In this document: piece after piece, positions 55,654 to 64,000 of the stretch
Layout of the letters: each line of letters begins with the position of its first letter
Numbering within the stretch: position 1 is the stretch's first letter
NCBI GenBank assembly: GCA_963851105.1
Contig: CAWKNP010000008.1
Coordinates: forward strand, 647,598 to 711,597
Direction: 5' to 3'
Source of the DNA: DATARN01 sp963851105
GTDB taxonomy: Bacteria; Actinomycetota; Acidimicrobiia; Acidimicrobiales; Palsa-688
Length of the DNA stretch: 64,000 nt
The notes under the pieces: generated by a model
Seen by the model: only the letters and a program-made list of their open reading frames with translations
What the model was told of the DNA's origin: nothing
The model's database searches: none
Program-made: the position numbers and the translations under genes

Positions 55654-56594
55654 GTCGGCCCCGCCCGCCGGTAGACGGCCAGGAAGTCGCGGATGCCGGG
55701 GACGAGGACATGGACGGCAGTCGGCGTCATCCCCGCCAGCAGTGGGATGCCGGTCACCGACTCGGGATGGGCGCGATCGGGATGGGAGAACAGGGCCGCG
55801 AAGACCCAGAGGTGGTTGATGTCGGTCTCCATGGCGCGGATCGCGCCGCCCGACACGAGGAGCTGGGCCAGCTGGGCGGGCACCATGTTGGCACCGGCCG
55901 CGAAGAGCAGCCGGCCTCGGGCGTCGATCCCGAGGCCGGAGCGCCACACCGCCACGGGAAGGGCGGGGCGGAAGCTCAGACCCCAGCGGCCCAGGATGTC
56001 GGTGCCCAGGTCGGGTGCCGAAACCCGGTTGGCGACGAGCGGCAAGAGATTCTGGAGCACGGCCACGTCACCGGGCGCGGGCAGCACCTCTTGCCCCCAG
56101 GCGCCGACGTCGAAGCTGCCATCCGCCCGGATGACGAACGTGGCGGCCCCGGGCCGCAGCACGCCAACGGTGCGCCCGTCGACCATCTCGCCACCCCGGG
56201 CGTCGGCCCGCTTGAAACCGGCGTTGGTAGCCGCTACCAGCGCCGGGCGGCGGGCCACGGGCACCGCCCCGCCCTCGGGGAACGCGCCGCCGGGCTCCGT
56301 CGTCCCCGGCACCAGCGCGACTTCGAGGACCTTCGGGTCGATGCGCAGGATCGTGCCCAGCGGTGTCACCAGTTGCACGAGGTCCGACCCGGCTGCCACC
56401 GGCACGAACCCGTCCGGCGGCGCAACGGTGGTCGAGGTCGTCGATGTCGTCGATGTCGTCGGGGCCGACGACGTCGTGGTGACGCCGAGGGATCGGGCGG
56501 AACTGGCGCCAAGGGAGGGGGAAACGCTGCACGCGGCGGCGAGCAACGTCACCAGTGCGCCCGCCACCGCGAGGTTCACGGCTCCAGTCACCAC
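55650..56594 (-). CDS. Phosphodiester glycosidase-like (NAGPA-type) lipoprotein
   Basis: A 314-residue protein. The signal peptide ends with a lipobox (LLAAACS) followed by a Thr/Ser linker. The domain has ATNAGFKRADARGGEMVDGR, a block typical of the NAGPA/phosphodiester glycosidase family, whose members cleave sugar phosphodiester bonds at or outside the envelope. AMETDINHLWVFAALF is the second conserved region. It heads a minus-strand operon of three exported or membrane proteins coupled by GTGA overlaps. Confidence 0.75.
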   Translation of the reverse strand: MVTGAVNLAVAGALVTLLAAACSVSPSLGASSARSLGVTTTSSAPTTSTTSTTSTTVAPPDGFVPVAAGSDLVQLVTPLGTILRIDPKVLEVALVPGTTEPGGAFPEGGAVPVARRPALVAATNAGFKRADARGGEMVDGRTVGVLRPGAATFVIRADGSFDVGAWGQEVLPAPGDVAVLQNLLPLVANRVSAPDLGTDILGRWGLSFRPALPVAVWRSGLGIDARGRLLFAAGANMVPAQLAQLLVSGGAIRAMETDINHLWVFAALFSHPDRAHPESVTGIPLLAGMTPTAVHVLVPGIRDFLAVYRRAGPT

Positions 56595-56719
56595 CTGAGA
56601 ACGTACCGTCGTCCCGGACCCCGGCGACCGCGGGCGAGCGTGGGAGGCGGCGGGAGATCCGAACGGATCACGGAGACATTTCTCGGAACCACGGCGGCCG
56701 GGTCAGGGTCCAAGCAGTC

Positions 56720-57981
56720 AATGAAGCCCTCCCGCGTCCAACGCCTGGTGCCCCTCGCCGCCCTCGTGCTGGCCGCGGCCTGCTCGCCGTCTCACGCCGG
56801 GGCCAAGTCGACCACGACCACGACCACCGCCGCCGCCACAAGTACGACGTCGACGACGAGCGGCCCGGCGCAGCCGCCGTCGTCGACATCGACGACGGTC
56901 TCCGCGGGCGGCGCCCTCCCCGCCGGCTTCACCGTTTTCGACCTGACGTGGATCAGCACCGACGAGGGTTGGGCCCTCGGCGTCGCACCCTGCACGAAAC
57001 CCCCCTGCACCTCGGTCGCCCACACCCTCGACGGAGGCAAGACCTGGGCGGGCCTCCCCGCCCCCAAGGCCTACTCGTTCTCCGACCCGCCCGCGATCCC
57101 CGCGGACCCGCCGTGCGTCGCGACCGTACCGTGCGTACAGAACATGCGCTTCGCCGACGCCAAGAACGGCTACGCCTACGGAGCCACCTCGCTGTGGCTC
57201 ACAACCAACGGGGGCCACACCTGGACCCAGAAGTCACGTGACGCTACCGCCGCCCTGGAAATCGCCCACGGGACCGTCGTCCGGGTCACCCCGGCCGATT
57301 CGGGCTGCCCGCCGGGCTGCAACTTCGTGGTCCAGACGGCGGCGGTCGGATCGACCGCCTGGCACACCCTGGCGGCTCCCAAGCTGATCGGCGATGGCGC
57401 CGCCGTCGCCCTCGAGGGCGGCAACATCTACGTGGCCGGCTTCGGCCACACCGCGGGCGGCGCCGGCGACGCCCACAGCCAGATGATCCGCTCGACCGAC
57501 GGTGGGGCTCACTGGGCCACCTTCGCCGACCCCTGCGGGGTGACCGCCAGTGGCAACGAAGCCGACGCCACAGCCATCACGCGCAGCGCCGGCCGGGGCG
57601 TTGGCGGTCGGATGCACCCCCCGGATGCCGGGCGAGGCGGCATTCGTCGTGCTCTCGGCCGACTCCGGCGCCACCTTTGGCCCCCACCGGGGCGGATTGC
57701 TGCCGGCCGTGCCTGCGGGCGGCGAGCGCATCGAGACCATTGCCGCCGCCACCGGCCAGCGCCTGGCTGTGGTGGTGACCGGTGGAAACGTCAGCATCGC
57801 GGTGTCCAACGACGCGGGCGGTGACTGGACCGTGACCCACACCGATACCCCAGCCAACGGCGTCGTCAGGTCGTACATCGGCTTCGAGGACTCCCTTACC
57901 GGCCGGGCGATCCTGGTCCCGCGGACCATCCTGACGACGACCGACGGCGGCGGCCACTGGACGGGGTACACCTTCGGCTAG
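56720..57981 (+). CDS. BNR/sortilin-like repeat lipoprotein, frameshifted
   Basis: The signal peptide ends with a lipobox (LAAACSPS), followed by a Thr/Ser-rich linker. The domain has BNR-type motifs: HTLDGGKTW, LTTNGGHTW, RSTDGGAHW and, in the next frame, LTTTDGGGHW at the end. The frame breaks at about 57585-57600 in GGCCGGGG. Before it reads ATAITRSAG and after it PAGALAVGCTPRM. The total length lacks one base from a whole number of codons. Such propellers bind ligands or glycans at the surface; the ligand is unknown. Confidence 0.75.
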
Positions 57982-58031
57982 CGGAACGCTCGCAGCCCGG
58001 TCCCACATATGGTTGTGCCACGCTACGGGGT

Positions 58032-59067
58032 ATGGCTGATCGGATTGCTCTCGTCACCGGCGCAACGGGCTACATCGGAGGCCGGCTCGTCGACACCCTG
58101 GTCGCGAAGGGTTGGCAGGTCAGGGCGACGGGCCGCCGCCCCCGCCCCGAAGGGTTGCCGAGCGATGCCGAGTACCTTCCCGCCGACCTGGCGGGCGAAG
58201 GTGACCTGACGCCGCTGTTCCACGAGGTGACCCACGTCTTCCATCTCGCCGGCGCCTCGAGCTCGAAGTCGTCGGAAACGCAGATGCAGCGCGACAACGT
58301 CGTCGCCACCGAGCGCCTGCTCGAGTCGGCCGCCGAGTCGGAGACCCTCGAACGCCTGCTCTACATGAGCTCGACGTCGGTGTACGGCGAGGACTTCGTC
58401 CTTCCGAGCCCGGTGACCGAGGAGTTCGAACCCCAGCCGAGCCGCGCCTACGGCAAGGCGAAGTGGGCCACCGAGCAGGTGCTGTGGGCGGCCGACCGCG
58501 CCGGCGCCCCGATCGTGGTCGTCCGGCCTGTCTCGGTCTTCGGACCGGGAAACGTCAAGCTGCTCGGCAGCGCCGTCCTCGACGCGGCCATCGAGCGCTA
58601 CGCAGGCCACAAGGTCCTCCCGATCGCGGCCGACGCGATCGAGCAGCGCCTGGTGCACATCGACGACGTCGTCCGGGCCTGCCTGCACCTTGCGGTCCAT
58701 CCCTGGAGCACCGGGGGGGCCTTCAACATCGTTTTTCCCAGCTATCCGAGCTAGCCACGAGGTGGCGGGGATCATCGCGGGGCAACTCGGCATGGAGGTC
58801 GAACTGTCGCCCGATGCGGACTGCGGGCTCAGCTACGAGGCGCGGGCCAAGGCTCGCGACGACATGCTGGCCGCCGGCATGCGCCCCGACATCCTGCTCA
58901 CCGAGGAGCGGTTCCGCTTCATGCGCAAGGCCAACCCCAATAACCGCCTGAGCATCGACTCCCTGCTGTCCACCGGCTTTCAGTTCCCCGGGACCGATCC
59001 CGCCGACCTTGAGAAGGCGATCGTGGCCACCATCGCGTGGTACCGCGACCAGCGCTGGATCCTGTAG
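58032..59067 (+). CDS. NAD-dependent sugar epimerase/dehydratase, frameshifted
   Basis: An extended-SDR enzyme. The Rossmann motif is TGATGYIGGRLVD, the catalytic region STSVYGED with AYGKAKWATE (Tyr-x3-Lys), and RLVHIDDVVRACLHL follows. The first frame ends at 58754 just after FNIVFP. The matching C-terminal part (HEVAGIIAGQLGMEVELS ... AIVATIAWYRDQRWIL) continues in the next frame to 59067. Removing one T from the run at about 58732-58736 restores a single 344-residue protein of usual size. Confidence 0.85.
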
Positions 59068-59555
59068 CCACGGGGGTAGCCGGCGTAATCGGGGTACGGA
59101 ACGGGCGCCCCGCCCGCCAGCTGGTTGATGAACTCCTCGAGGAACCAGCGCCGGAACCGCTTCAGGTCAGGCGGTGACGCCAGGGTGAGCAGGTGGGTAC
59201 CGGCCAGGCAGTAGTCGTCGGCCTCGTCGAGGATTTCCTGCAGCCGGAGGGAGGCTTGGGAGGCCGAGTCCGGAACCTGGTAAACCAGATCGATCTCCTG
59301 GATCCCCTCGTCGGCGGCGGCGGCCAGGCGGTTCTCCTGGTCGGTGTTGAGGCCGCCGTACTGCTGGGTCAACTCCTCGATCAGCTCGATCAGGCGCACA
59401 GGGACCTCGCGGCCGCCGCCCGACTCGCTCATTTGCGCCGCAATCAGGGTGAACTCGCGCAGCAGTTCGTCGATGTGCTCCTGGGTCCTGGCCCAGATGG
59501 GGACCGGGATGCGGAGAATCCGGACCGGGACCAGGCCAGCGTCGGGCGGGCTCAC
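58980..59555 (-). CDS. Protein of unknown function coupled to an anti-sigma kinase
   Basis: A 191-residue, mainly helical protein (EHIDELLREFTLIAAQMSES, then RLIELIEELTQQYGGLNTDQ), followed by LVYQVPDSASQASLRLQEIL and DEADDYCLAGTHLLTLASPP. I do not recognise a family with confidence. GTG at 59555 overlaps the stop of the HATPase gene. The last 29 codons overlap the convergent epimerase gene. Its coupling suggests a modulator of the partner-switching module. Confidence 0.75.
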   Translation of the reverse strand: MSPPDAGLVPVRILRIPVPIWARTQEHIDELLREFTLIAAQMSESGGGREVPVRLIELIEELTQQYGGLNTDQENRLAAAADEGIQEIDLVYQVPDSASQASLRLQEILDEADDYCLAGTHLLTLASPPDLKRFRRWFLEEFINQLAGGAPVPYPDYAGYPRGYRIQRWSRYHAMVATIAFSRSAGSVPGN

Positions 59556-60076
59556 GCCGCCAACTGAAACACGCTCGTCCCTCCGCGGCCGCCATCGCCC
59601 AGCGGGGCCGCGTCATCGAGGTCCGGAAAGGCGCTCAGGTCGGCCACCGCCTCCGGCCGCGACCCCCGGCCGCCCCTGTTGGCGGCGGCCAGCTCCGCCC
59701 AGACCGTCTTGGTGCCGTCGGAATGGGGGTTGATACCCCAGCGCAGCGCCAGGGCGCTGACGAGGGCGAGACCCCGGCCGGTCGTCGATTGGTCGCTGTA
59801 GTGGCGCACGACGGGCTGGCGGAGGGACCCGTCGGTGACCGAGAGGCGCAGGCATTCGGCGTTGAGCTCCACTCGCACCACGATGTCGGTCTTGGCGTGG
59901 AGGGCCGCGTTGGTGACGAGCTCGCTCAACAACAAGGTGGCGTCGTCGGCGTCGGGGGCGTTGTCCCACCCGGTCAAGGTGCTCATCAGGAAGCGGCGGG
60001 CCACGCCGGCACTGCGAGCCTCGCCGGGCAAGGAGAGCTCAGCGGCAGGCACAGTCCGGATCGTACTTTCGTCCAC
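59552..60076 (-). CDS. Anti-sigma factor kinase, HATPase_c_2 type
   Basis: A 174-residue GHKL ATPase. The N-box is LLLSELVTNAALHAK, the G1-type box is SVTDGSLRQPV and the G2 box TTGRGLALVSALA. The C-terminal 40 residues are Gly/Pro-rich and extra to the domain. GTG at 60076. It is preceded by a STAS gene 141 bases upstream and coupled to the following gene, so this is a second partner-switching module in the window. Confidence 0.88.
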   Translation of the reverse strand: MDESTIRTVPAAELSLPGEARSAGVARRFLMSTLTGWDNAPDADDATLLLSELVTNAALHAKTDIVVRVELNAECLRLSVTDGSLRQPVVRHYSDQSTTGRGLALVSALALRWGINPHSDGTKTVWAELAAANRGGRGSRPEAVADLSAFPDLDDAAPLGDGGRGGTSVFQLAA

Positions 60077-60217
60077 GTCGCCCCCGCTCAGGTCTGGTTG
60101 CGAGACACGCGCCGGCGGTGGCGCGACTCGGAAATCGGGGACCGACGGTCATTGCTCGTCGGAACAGGGACAAGGGAGGTATCGGCAAGTTCGCAGAGTT
60201 GCTGTGAAAAGGGCGGA

Positions 60218-60580
60218 TTATGGGCCTACGAGGGGAGCGCCGGCCGAGGCCGCGGTGAGGGACTCGTGAATCGTGAAGACCTTAGTGAGTCCCGTGATCT
60301 CGAAGACCCGCAGGATCCGCGACTGGCTGCAGACCAACTCCACGTCGCCATCTTGGCGGCGGAAGCGGTTAAGGGCGGCCACGAGGACGCCGAGGCCCGT
60401 TGAGTCGAGAAACTGGACCGGCTCCAGGTTGACGAGGACTCTCGGAACTGCGCTGTCGGCCAGCTCGACCAGCTTCTGGCGCAGAAGCGGGGCGGTGTAG
60501 ACATCGATCTCGCCTTCCACCGTGAGCAGGACGCACTCCGGTTGGATGGCCTCGACGACGAGTCCGAGTTCGGGCGGCAT
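60218..60580 (-). CDS. Anti-sigma factor antagonist, STAS domain
   Basis: A 120-residue STAS protein. EIDVYTAPLLRQKLVELAD and FLDSTGLGVLVAALNRF (with the phosphorylated Ser) are almost identical in layout to the protein at 8768-9103, as is the late RILRVFEITGLTKVF. GGAG lies seven bases before the ATG. It should antagonise the downstream HATPase, and the close similarity to the first STAS protein allows cross-talk. Confidence 0.92.
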   Translation of the reverse strand: MPPELGLVVEAIQPECVLLTVEGEIDVYTAPLLRQKLVELADSAVPRVLVNLEPVQFLDSTGLGVLVAALNRFRRQDGDVELVCSQSRILRVFEITGLTKVFTIHESLTAASAGAPLVGP

Positions 60581-60713
60581 GGCATCTCCATAGTCAGAAT
60601 AGGCGCCGATTGTGGCGGCGCCTCATGTACCCCTACGCCGGTACCGTCAAACACGCCGGGGAAAGGGGGATCGGGTCACGGCACGTCCCGGTGTGACCTG
60701 GCACGATGGTGAC

Positions 60714-62621
60714 GTGGCACGGCCGGGCGAACTCGGGGACAAGCGAACGTCGTCGCAGATGTACTCCGCTTTCCCGCCGATCGGCGAGTACGGCTTCCTG
60801 TCCGACTGCGAGAACCAGGCGCTGGTGGCGGCCAGCGGCAACGTGGAGTGGCTGTGCCTGCCGCGCGTCGACTCGCCCAGCGTCTTCGGCGCCATGCTCG
60901 ACCGCGACGCCGGCTACTTCCGCTTCGGCCCTGCCGACCGCCTGGTCCCCGCCGCCCGCCGCTACGTCCCGGGAACCATGATCCTCGAGACGAGTTGGGG
61001 GACCCCGACGGGGTGGATCGTCGTGCGCGACCTCCTCGTCATCGGCCCTTGGCACCACCTCGACAACGAGATCTCGAAGACCCACAAGCGGGCGCCCACC
61101 GACTACGACGCGGACCACGTCTTGTTGCGGACGGTCCGCTGCGTCAACGGCGAGGTCCAGACCGAGCTCGACTGCGAGCCCCGCTTCGACTACGGGCGCA
61201 AGAGCGCCACCTGGGCCCATACCGACCGGGGTTACTACCAGGGGGTGGCCCGGGCCGAGGGCATCGACTTCGAGCTGACCCTGACAACGGACCTGCGGAT
61301 CGGCTTCGAGGGAGGCCGGGCCATCGCCCGGACCCTCCTGAAAGAAGGCGACACCCGCTTCGTCGCCCTCAGCTGGACGGAGCATCCGCCGCCGTCGAAC
61401 TTCGCCGAGGCATACCAGCGGCTGGTGTGGACCGCCCACCACTGGCAGCACTGGCTGGCCCGGGGCAACTTCCCCGACCACCCGTGGCGCCACTACCTGG
61501 AGCGCAGCGCCCTCACCTTGAAAGGGCTCACGTTCGCGCCGACCGGCGCCCTGGTCGCGGCGGCCACCACGTCGCTGCCTGAGACCGTCGGCGGCGAGCG
61601 CAACTGGGACTACCGCTACAGCTGGATCCGCGACTCGACGTTCGCATTGTGGGGGCTGTACAGCCTCGGCTTCGACTGGGAGGCCAACGACTTCTTCTGG
61701 TTCATCGCCGACGTGGCCGAACGCAACCTCGACCTCCAGGTGATGTACGGCGTGGGCGGGGAGACCGACCTCGAGGAGCACACGCTCGACCGCCTCACCG
61801 GCTACCGGGGCTCGCGCCCGGTTCGGGTCGGCAACGGCGCCTACAACCAGCGCCAGCACGACGTGTGGGGCGCCGTGATCTACTCGGTGTACATCCACAC
61901 GACCAACCGCGACTACCTCGACGAGCGCATCTGGCCCATCCTCAAACATCAGGTCGAGTCGGCGCTGACCCACTGGCGCGAGCCCGACCGCGGCATCTGG
62001 GAGGTCCGGGGCGAACCCCGCCATTTCACGTCCTCGAAGATGATGTGCTGGGTGGCCGCCGAGCGGGGGGCCCGCCTGGCCCGAATGCGTGACGATGTCG
62101 AACTGGCGGCGCGATGGGAAGCCGCCGCCGAGGAGATCCACGCCGACATCTGCGCCCACGCGGTCGACGACCGCGGCGTGTTCACCCAGCACTACGACAC
62201 CGATGCCCTCGACGCGTCCACGCTGCTGATGCCCCTGTTCGGGTTCCTGCCGCCCGACGACCCCCGCATCCGCGCCACCGTGGCCGCCATTGCCGACGAG
62301 CTCACGACCGACGGCCTCGTGCTGCGCTACCGGGTCAAGGAGACCGACGACGGTCTCACCGGCGAGGAGGGGACGTTCACCATCTGCTCGTTCTGGCTGG
62401 TGTCGGCCTTGGCCATCATCGGTGACGACATCCGGGCCCGAAGCCTGTGCGAGAAGCTGCTCTCACTTGCCAGCCCGCTCGATCTCTACGCCGAGGAGCT
62501 GGATGCCAAGAGTGGGCGCCACCTGGGGAACTTCCCCCAGGCGTTCACCCACCTGGCCCTCATAAACGCCGTGATCCACCTGATCAACAGCGAGGCGCCG
62601 CCACCCCCCGAAGCCGCCTGA
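60714..62621 (+). CDS. Glycoside hydrolase family 15 (trehalase/glucoamylase-type)
   Basis: A protein of 635 residues from the GTG at 60714. The N-terminal domain opens FPPIGEYGFLSDCENQALVA and WLCLPRVDSPSVFGA. The (alpha/alpha)6 catalytic domain has GGERNWDYRYSWIRDSTFAL, containing the family WDYR block, and the later EEGTFTICSFWLVSAL with a conserved acidic residue. Actinobacterial proteins of this kind are mostly cytoplasmic trehalases, so trehalose breakdown is the best guess. An ATG at 60759 (MYSAFPP) is an alternative start. Confidence 0.92.
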   Translation: MARPGELGDKRTSSQMYSAFPPIGEYGFLSDCENQALVAASGNVEWLCLPRVDSPSVFGAMLDRDAGYFRFGPADRLVPAARRYVPGTMILETSWGTPTGWIVVRDLLVIGPWHHLDNEISKTHKRAPTDYDADHVLLRTVRCVNGEVQTELDCEPRFDYGRKSATWAHTDRGYYQGVARAEGIDFELTLTTDLRIGFEGGRAIARTLLKEGDTRFVALSWTEHPPPSNFAEAYQRLVWTAHHWQHWLARGNFPDHPWRHYLERSALTLKGLTFAPTGALVAAATTSLPETVGGERNWDYRYSWIRDSTFALWGLYSLGFDWEANDFFWFIADVAERNLDLQVMYGVGGETDLEEHTLDRLTGYRGSRPVRVGNGAYNQRQHDVWGAVIYSVYIHTTNRDYLDERIWPILKHQVESALTHWREPDRGIWEVRGEPRHFTSSKMMCWVAAERGARLARMRDDVELAARWEAAAEEIHADICAHAVDDRGVFTQHYDTDALDASTLLMPLFGFLPPDDPRIRATVAAIADELTTDGLVLRYRVKETDDGLTGEEGTFTICSFWLVSALAIIGDDIRARSLCEKLLSLASPLDLYAEELDAKSGRHLGNFPQAFTHLALINAVIHLINSEAPPPPEAA

Positions 62622-62626
62622 GTCGG

Positions 62627-63730
62627 TCATTCACCGGCAGGGACCAGGGCGGCAACCCGCTCGCAGTGGGCCCGGTCGACCTCCTTGCGGACACGGCCGA
62701 AGTACAGGACCGACGCCACCAGCCCGACGCCGAAGGGGGCGCCGATGCCCTGCAGCGCCACCCAGTTGGTCCGGCGGCGGCCCGCTTGTTCCCAATCGGC
62801 CTGGCGGCGCAGGGTGGCGTCGGTCGCCCCCCACAGCGGGATGCCCACCGCGACAGCCACGAGCAGGCCCCACCCGATGGCCGAGTAGTTGTTGGGGATG
62901 AGGAGGGCCAGCGCCGACGCCAGCAGCACCGCCACCAGGATCGGGCGCACGATCCCGTCAGGAGCGCGCGAGGAGAGGCGGGCACCGAGGTAGACGCCGG
63001 GCAGGCTGCCGAGGATCAAGGCGCCGGCGAGGCCGAAGTTGACGTGCCCGAACACCACCTGCCCGAGCGTGGCCGACGCCACCAGCGGTATCGCCTGGAC
63101 GAGGTCGGTGCCGACCAGCGACTTCGAGGCCAACCGGGGATAGAGCAGCATGAGCAGGACGATCATCAGCGAACCGGAGCCCACCGACGTCATGCCCACG
63201 ATGACGCCGCCGACGACGCCCACCAAGACCGTCGGGAGGGGCTTGATGGAGTGCGGCTGGTCGTTGAGCTGCTCGCCGGGATCCAGGCGCTGACGGGCCC
63301 GGGCAGTGAGCACGGCCTTGCTGACGATGGCAAGCGAGGCCACCAACAGGGCCCAGCCGAGCACCAGCTTGATGTGCCCCGCCTGTCCCTTGCCGAACTG
63401 GTTGAGGAGGAAGGCGCCGCCGAAGGCGGCGGGTACCGAGCCGAGCACCAACCAACGCACGAGGGGCCACTGCACGGTGCCTCGCTTCATGTGCACCGCG
63501 CCACCGACGGGCTTCATCACGAGGGAGTTGACCAGGTCGCTGGCGACGGCCACCTTGGGATCGATCTTGAACAGCAGCACCAGCGCCGGCGTCATGAGGG
63601 CGCCGCCACCCATGCCGGTAAGGCCAACGGCGAATCCCCCGACGGCGCCCGCCATGGCGAGCAGGACGGAGCTGACATGTTGGCCATGGTCACCGACCAC
63701 CGCCGACATCAGGATCAGATTGATGTGCAT
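62627..63730 (-). CDS. TauE/SafE-family sulfite or organosulfonate exporter
   Basis: A 367-residue permease with eight or more helices. The two repeated family motifs are GFAVGLTGMGGGALMTPALV and VVGGVIVGMTSVGSGSLMIV, each starting with the glycine-rich helix turn. The N-terminus (MHINLILMSAVVGDHGQHV) is longer than the first helix. The transported anion is not predictable. It is convergent with the GH15 gene and divergent from the zinc-ribbon gene; the gap carries an iron-box-like site. Confidence 0.88.
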   Translation of the reverse strand: MHINLILMSAVVGDHGQHVSSVLLAMAGAVGGFAVGLTGMGGGALMTPALVLLFKIDPKVAVASDLVNSLVMKPVGGAVHMKRGTVQWPLVRWLVLGSVPAAFGGAFLLNQFGKGQAGHIKLVLGWALLVASLAIVSKAVLTARARQRLDPGEQLNDQPHSIKPLPTVLVGVVGGVIVGMTSVGSGSLMIVLLMLLYPRLASKSLVGTDLVQAIPLVASATLGQVVFGHVNFGLAGALILGSLPGVYLGARLSSRAPDGIVRPILVAVLLASALALLIPNNYSAIGWGLLVAVAVGIPLWGATDATLRRQADWEQAGRRRTNWVALQGIGAPFGVGLVASVLYFGRVRKEVDRAHCERVAALVPAGE

Positions 63731-63794
63731 CGACCGCCCCGTCGCTCAGCCCCGGTGCGTGGCCCTAGTCGACCATACCCGCAGGGTAAGTCGG

Positions 63795-63830
63795 GAAGGT
63801 TAGGGCAACCTTACGATCTTGGTCTACACT
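63795..63830 (+). promoter_or_regulatory. Iron-box-like operator and leaderless promoter
   Basis: The 19 bases at 63795-63813 (GAAGGTTAGGGCAACCTTA) match the actinobacterial IdeR/DtxR consensus TTAGGTTAGSCTAACCTAA at 14 positions and contain the inverted repeat AAGGTT-N5-AACCTT. A TACACT box at 63825-63830 lies seven bases before the ATG at 63838. The site covers the expected -35 region. Confidence 0.55.
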
Positions 63831-63837
63831 CGAACGT

Positions 63838-64000
63838 ATGTTCGATTATCCTTGCCTCGACTGCCCGGCCACGGTGCGCTTCGCGGAGCAACCGGGGGAC
63901 ACGACCTGTGCCCGGTGCGGGCTTCGCATGTACCTGACCGCCGACGGCCGGCTGGGCCGGTACCTGCCGGTGGATTGGAAGCCCGGCGGTATCCAGGGCC
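63838..64000 (+). CDS. Zinc-ribbon protein, cut by the window edge
   Basis: The first 54 codons of a gene continuing beyond the window. CLDCPATVRF and CARCGLRMYL give two Cys-x2-Cys pairs, a small zinc or iron ribbon. It then reads GRLGRYLPVDWKPGG. The function is unknown; the upstream iron-box-like site suggests metal control. Confidence 0.7.
   Translation, partial: MFDYPCLDCPATVRFAEQPGDTTCARCGLRMYLTADGRLGRYLPVDWKPGGIQG

Noticed and set aside
57550..57981. Separate gene encoding a 143-residue protein
   Set aside because: It is the second half of the BNR lipoprotein after a one-base frame change, carrying its last repeat, not an independent gene.

Overview
The window is high-GC, gene-dense chromosomal DNA from an actinobacterium. 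The evidence is a WhiB regulator next to an ArsA-type ATPase pair, glnE with two type I glutamine synthetases, a class E-type sortase, a topoisomerase I with a lysine-rich tail, many GTG/TTG starts and frequent 4-base ATGA/GTGA overlaps. The overall style fits an uncultured member of the Acidimicrobiia better than a mycobacterium or streptomycete, but that placement is inference.

Layout. 0-9 kb: tmk (cut by the left edge), topA, a DedA protein, and a DtxR-type regulator translationally coupled to a membrane pyrophosphatase that carries an unusual two-module C-terminal extension. An RsbV/RsbW-like pair follows. 9-16 kb: phoU, a surface protein with its sortase, a HAD phosphatase, the selenocysteine tRNA and nadE. 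16-23 kb: glnE, a 63-64 bp tandem array, and a MarR-controlled ABC exporter. 23-28 kb: an ECF sigma factor divergent from an anti-sigma/CopC-CopD/YcnI operon with a matching ECF promoter. 28-32 kb: a nitrogen locus (glnA, a GlnA2-like synthetase, a GlnR-like orphan regulator) followed by an 83-84 bp tandem array. 32-39 kb: RidA, a compact molybdo-flavoprotein relative, a Tat lipoprotein, and an Fe-S group (A-type carrier, SufR-like repressor, Mrp). 39-51 kb: a pseudo-HtrA, a class A PBP, an in-frame SelA-SelB fusion, WhiB, NfeD and the two ArsA-type ATPases. 51-54 kb: a tRNA-Pro whose 3' 52 bases are duplicated 2.7 kb downstream, bracketing a small island with a secreted propeller protein. 54-64 kb: secreted and membrane proteins, a second partner-switching module, a GH15 hydrolase, a TauE permease and the start of a zinc-ribbon gene behind an iron-box-like site.

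Themes. Selenocysteine insertion is represented by selC and the selA-selB ORF, although no selenoprotein or selD was recognised. Nitrogen control is represented by glnE, two synthetases and the GlnR-like factor. Metal and redox control recurs (DtxR, SufR-like, WhiB, an iron box, the ECF/copper operon). Many starts lie 6-8 bases behind a TAnnnT box, which suggests widespread leaderless transcripts. Five genes between 45 and 59 kb need a one-base frame change to read as complete proteins, so assembly indels are a concern there.
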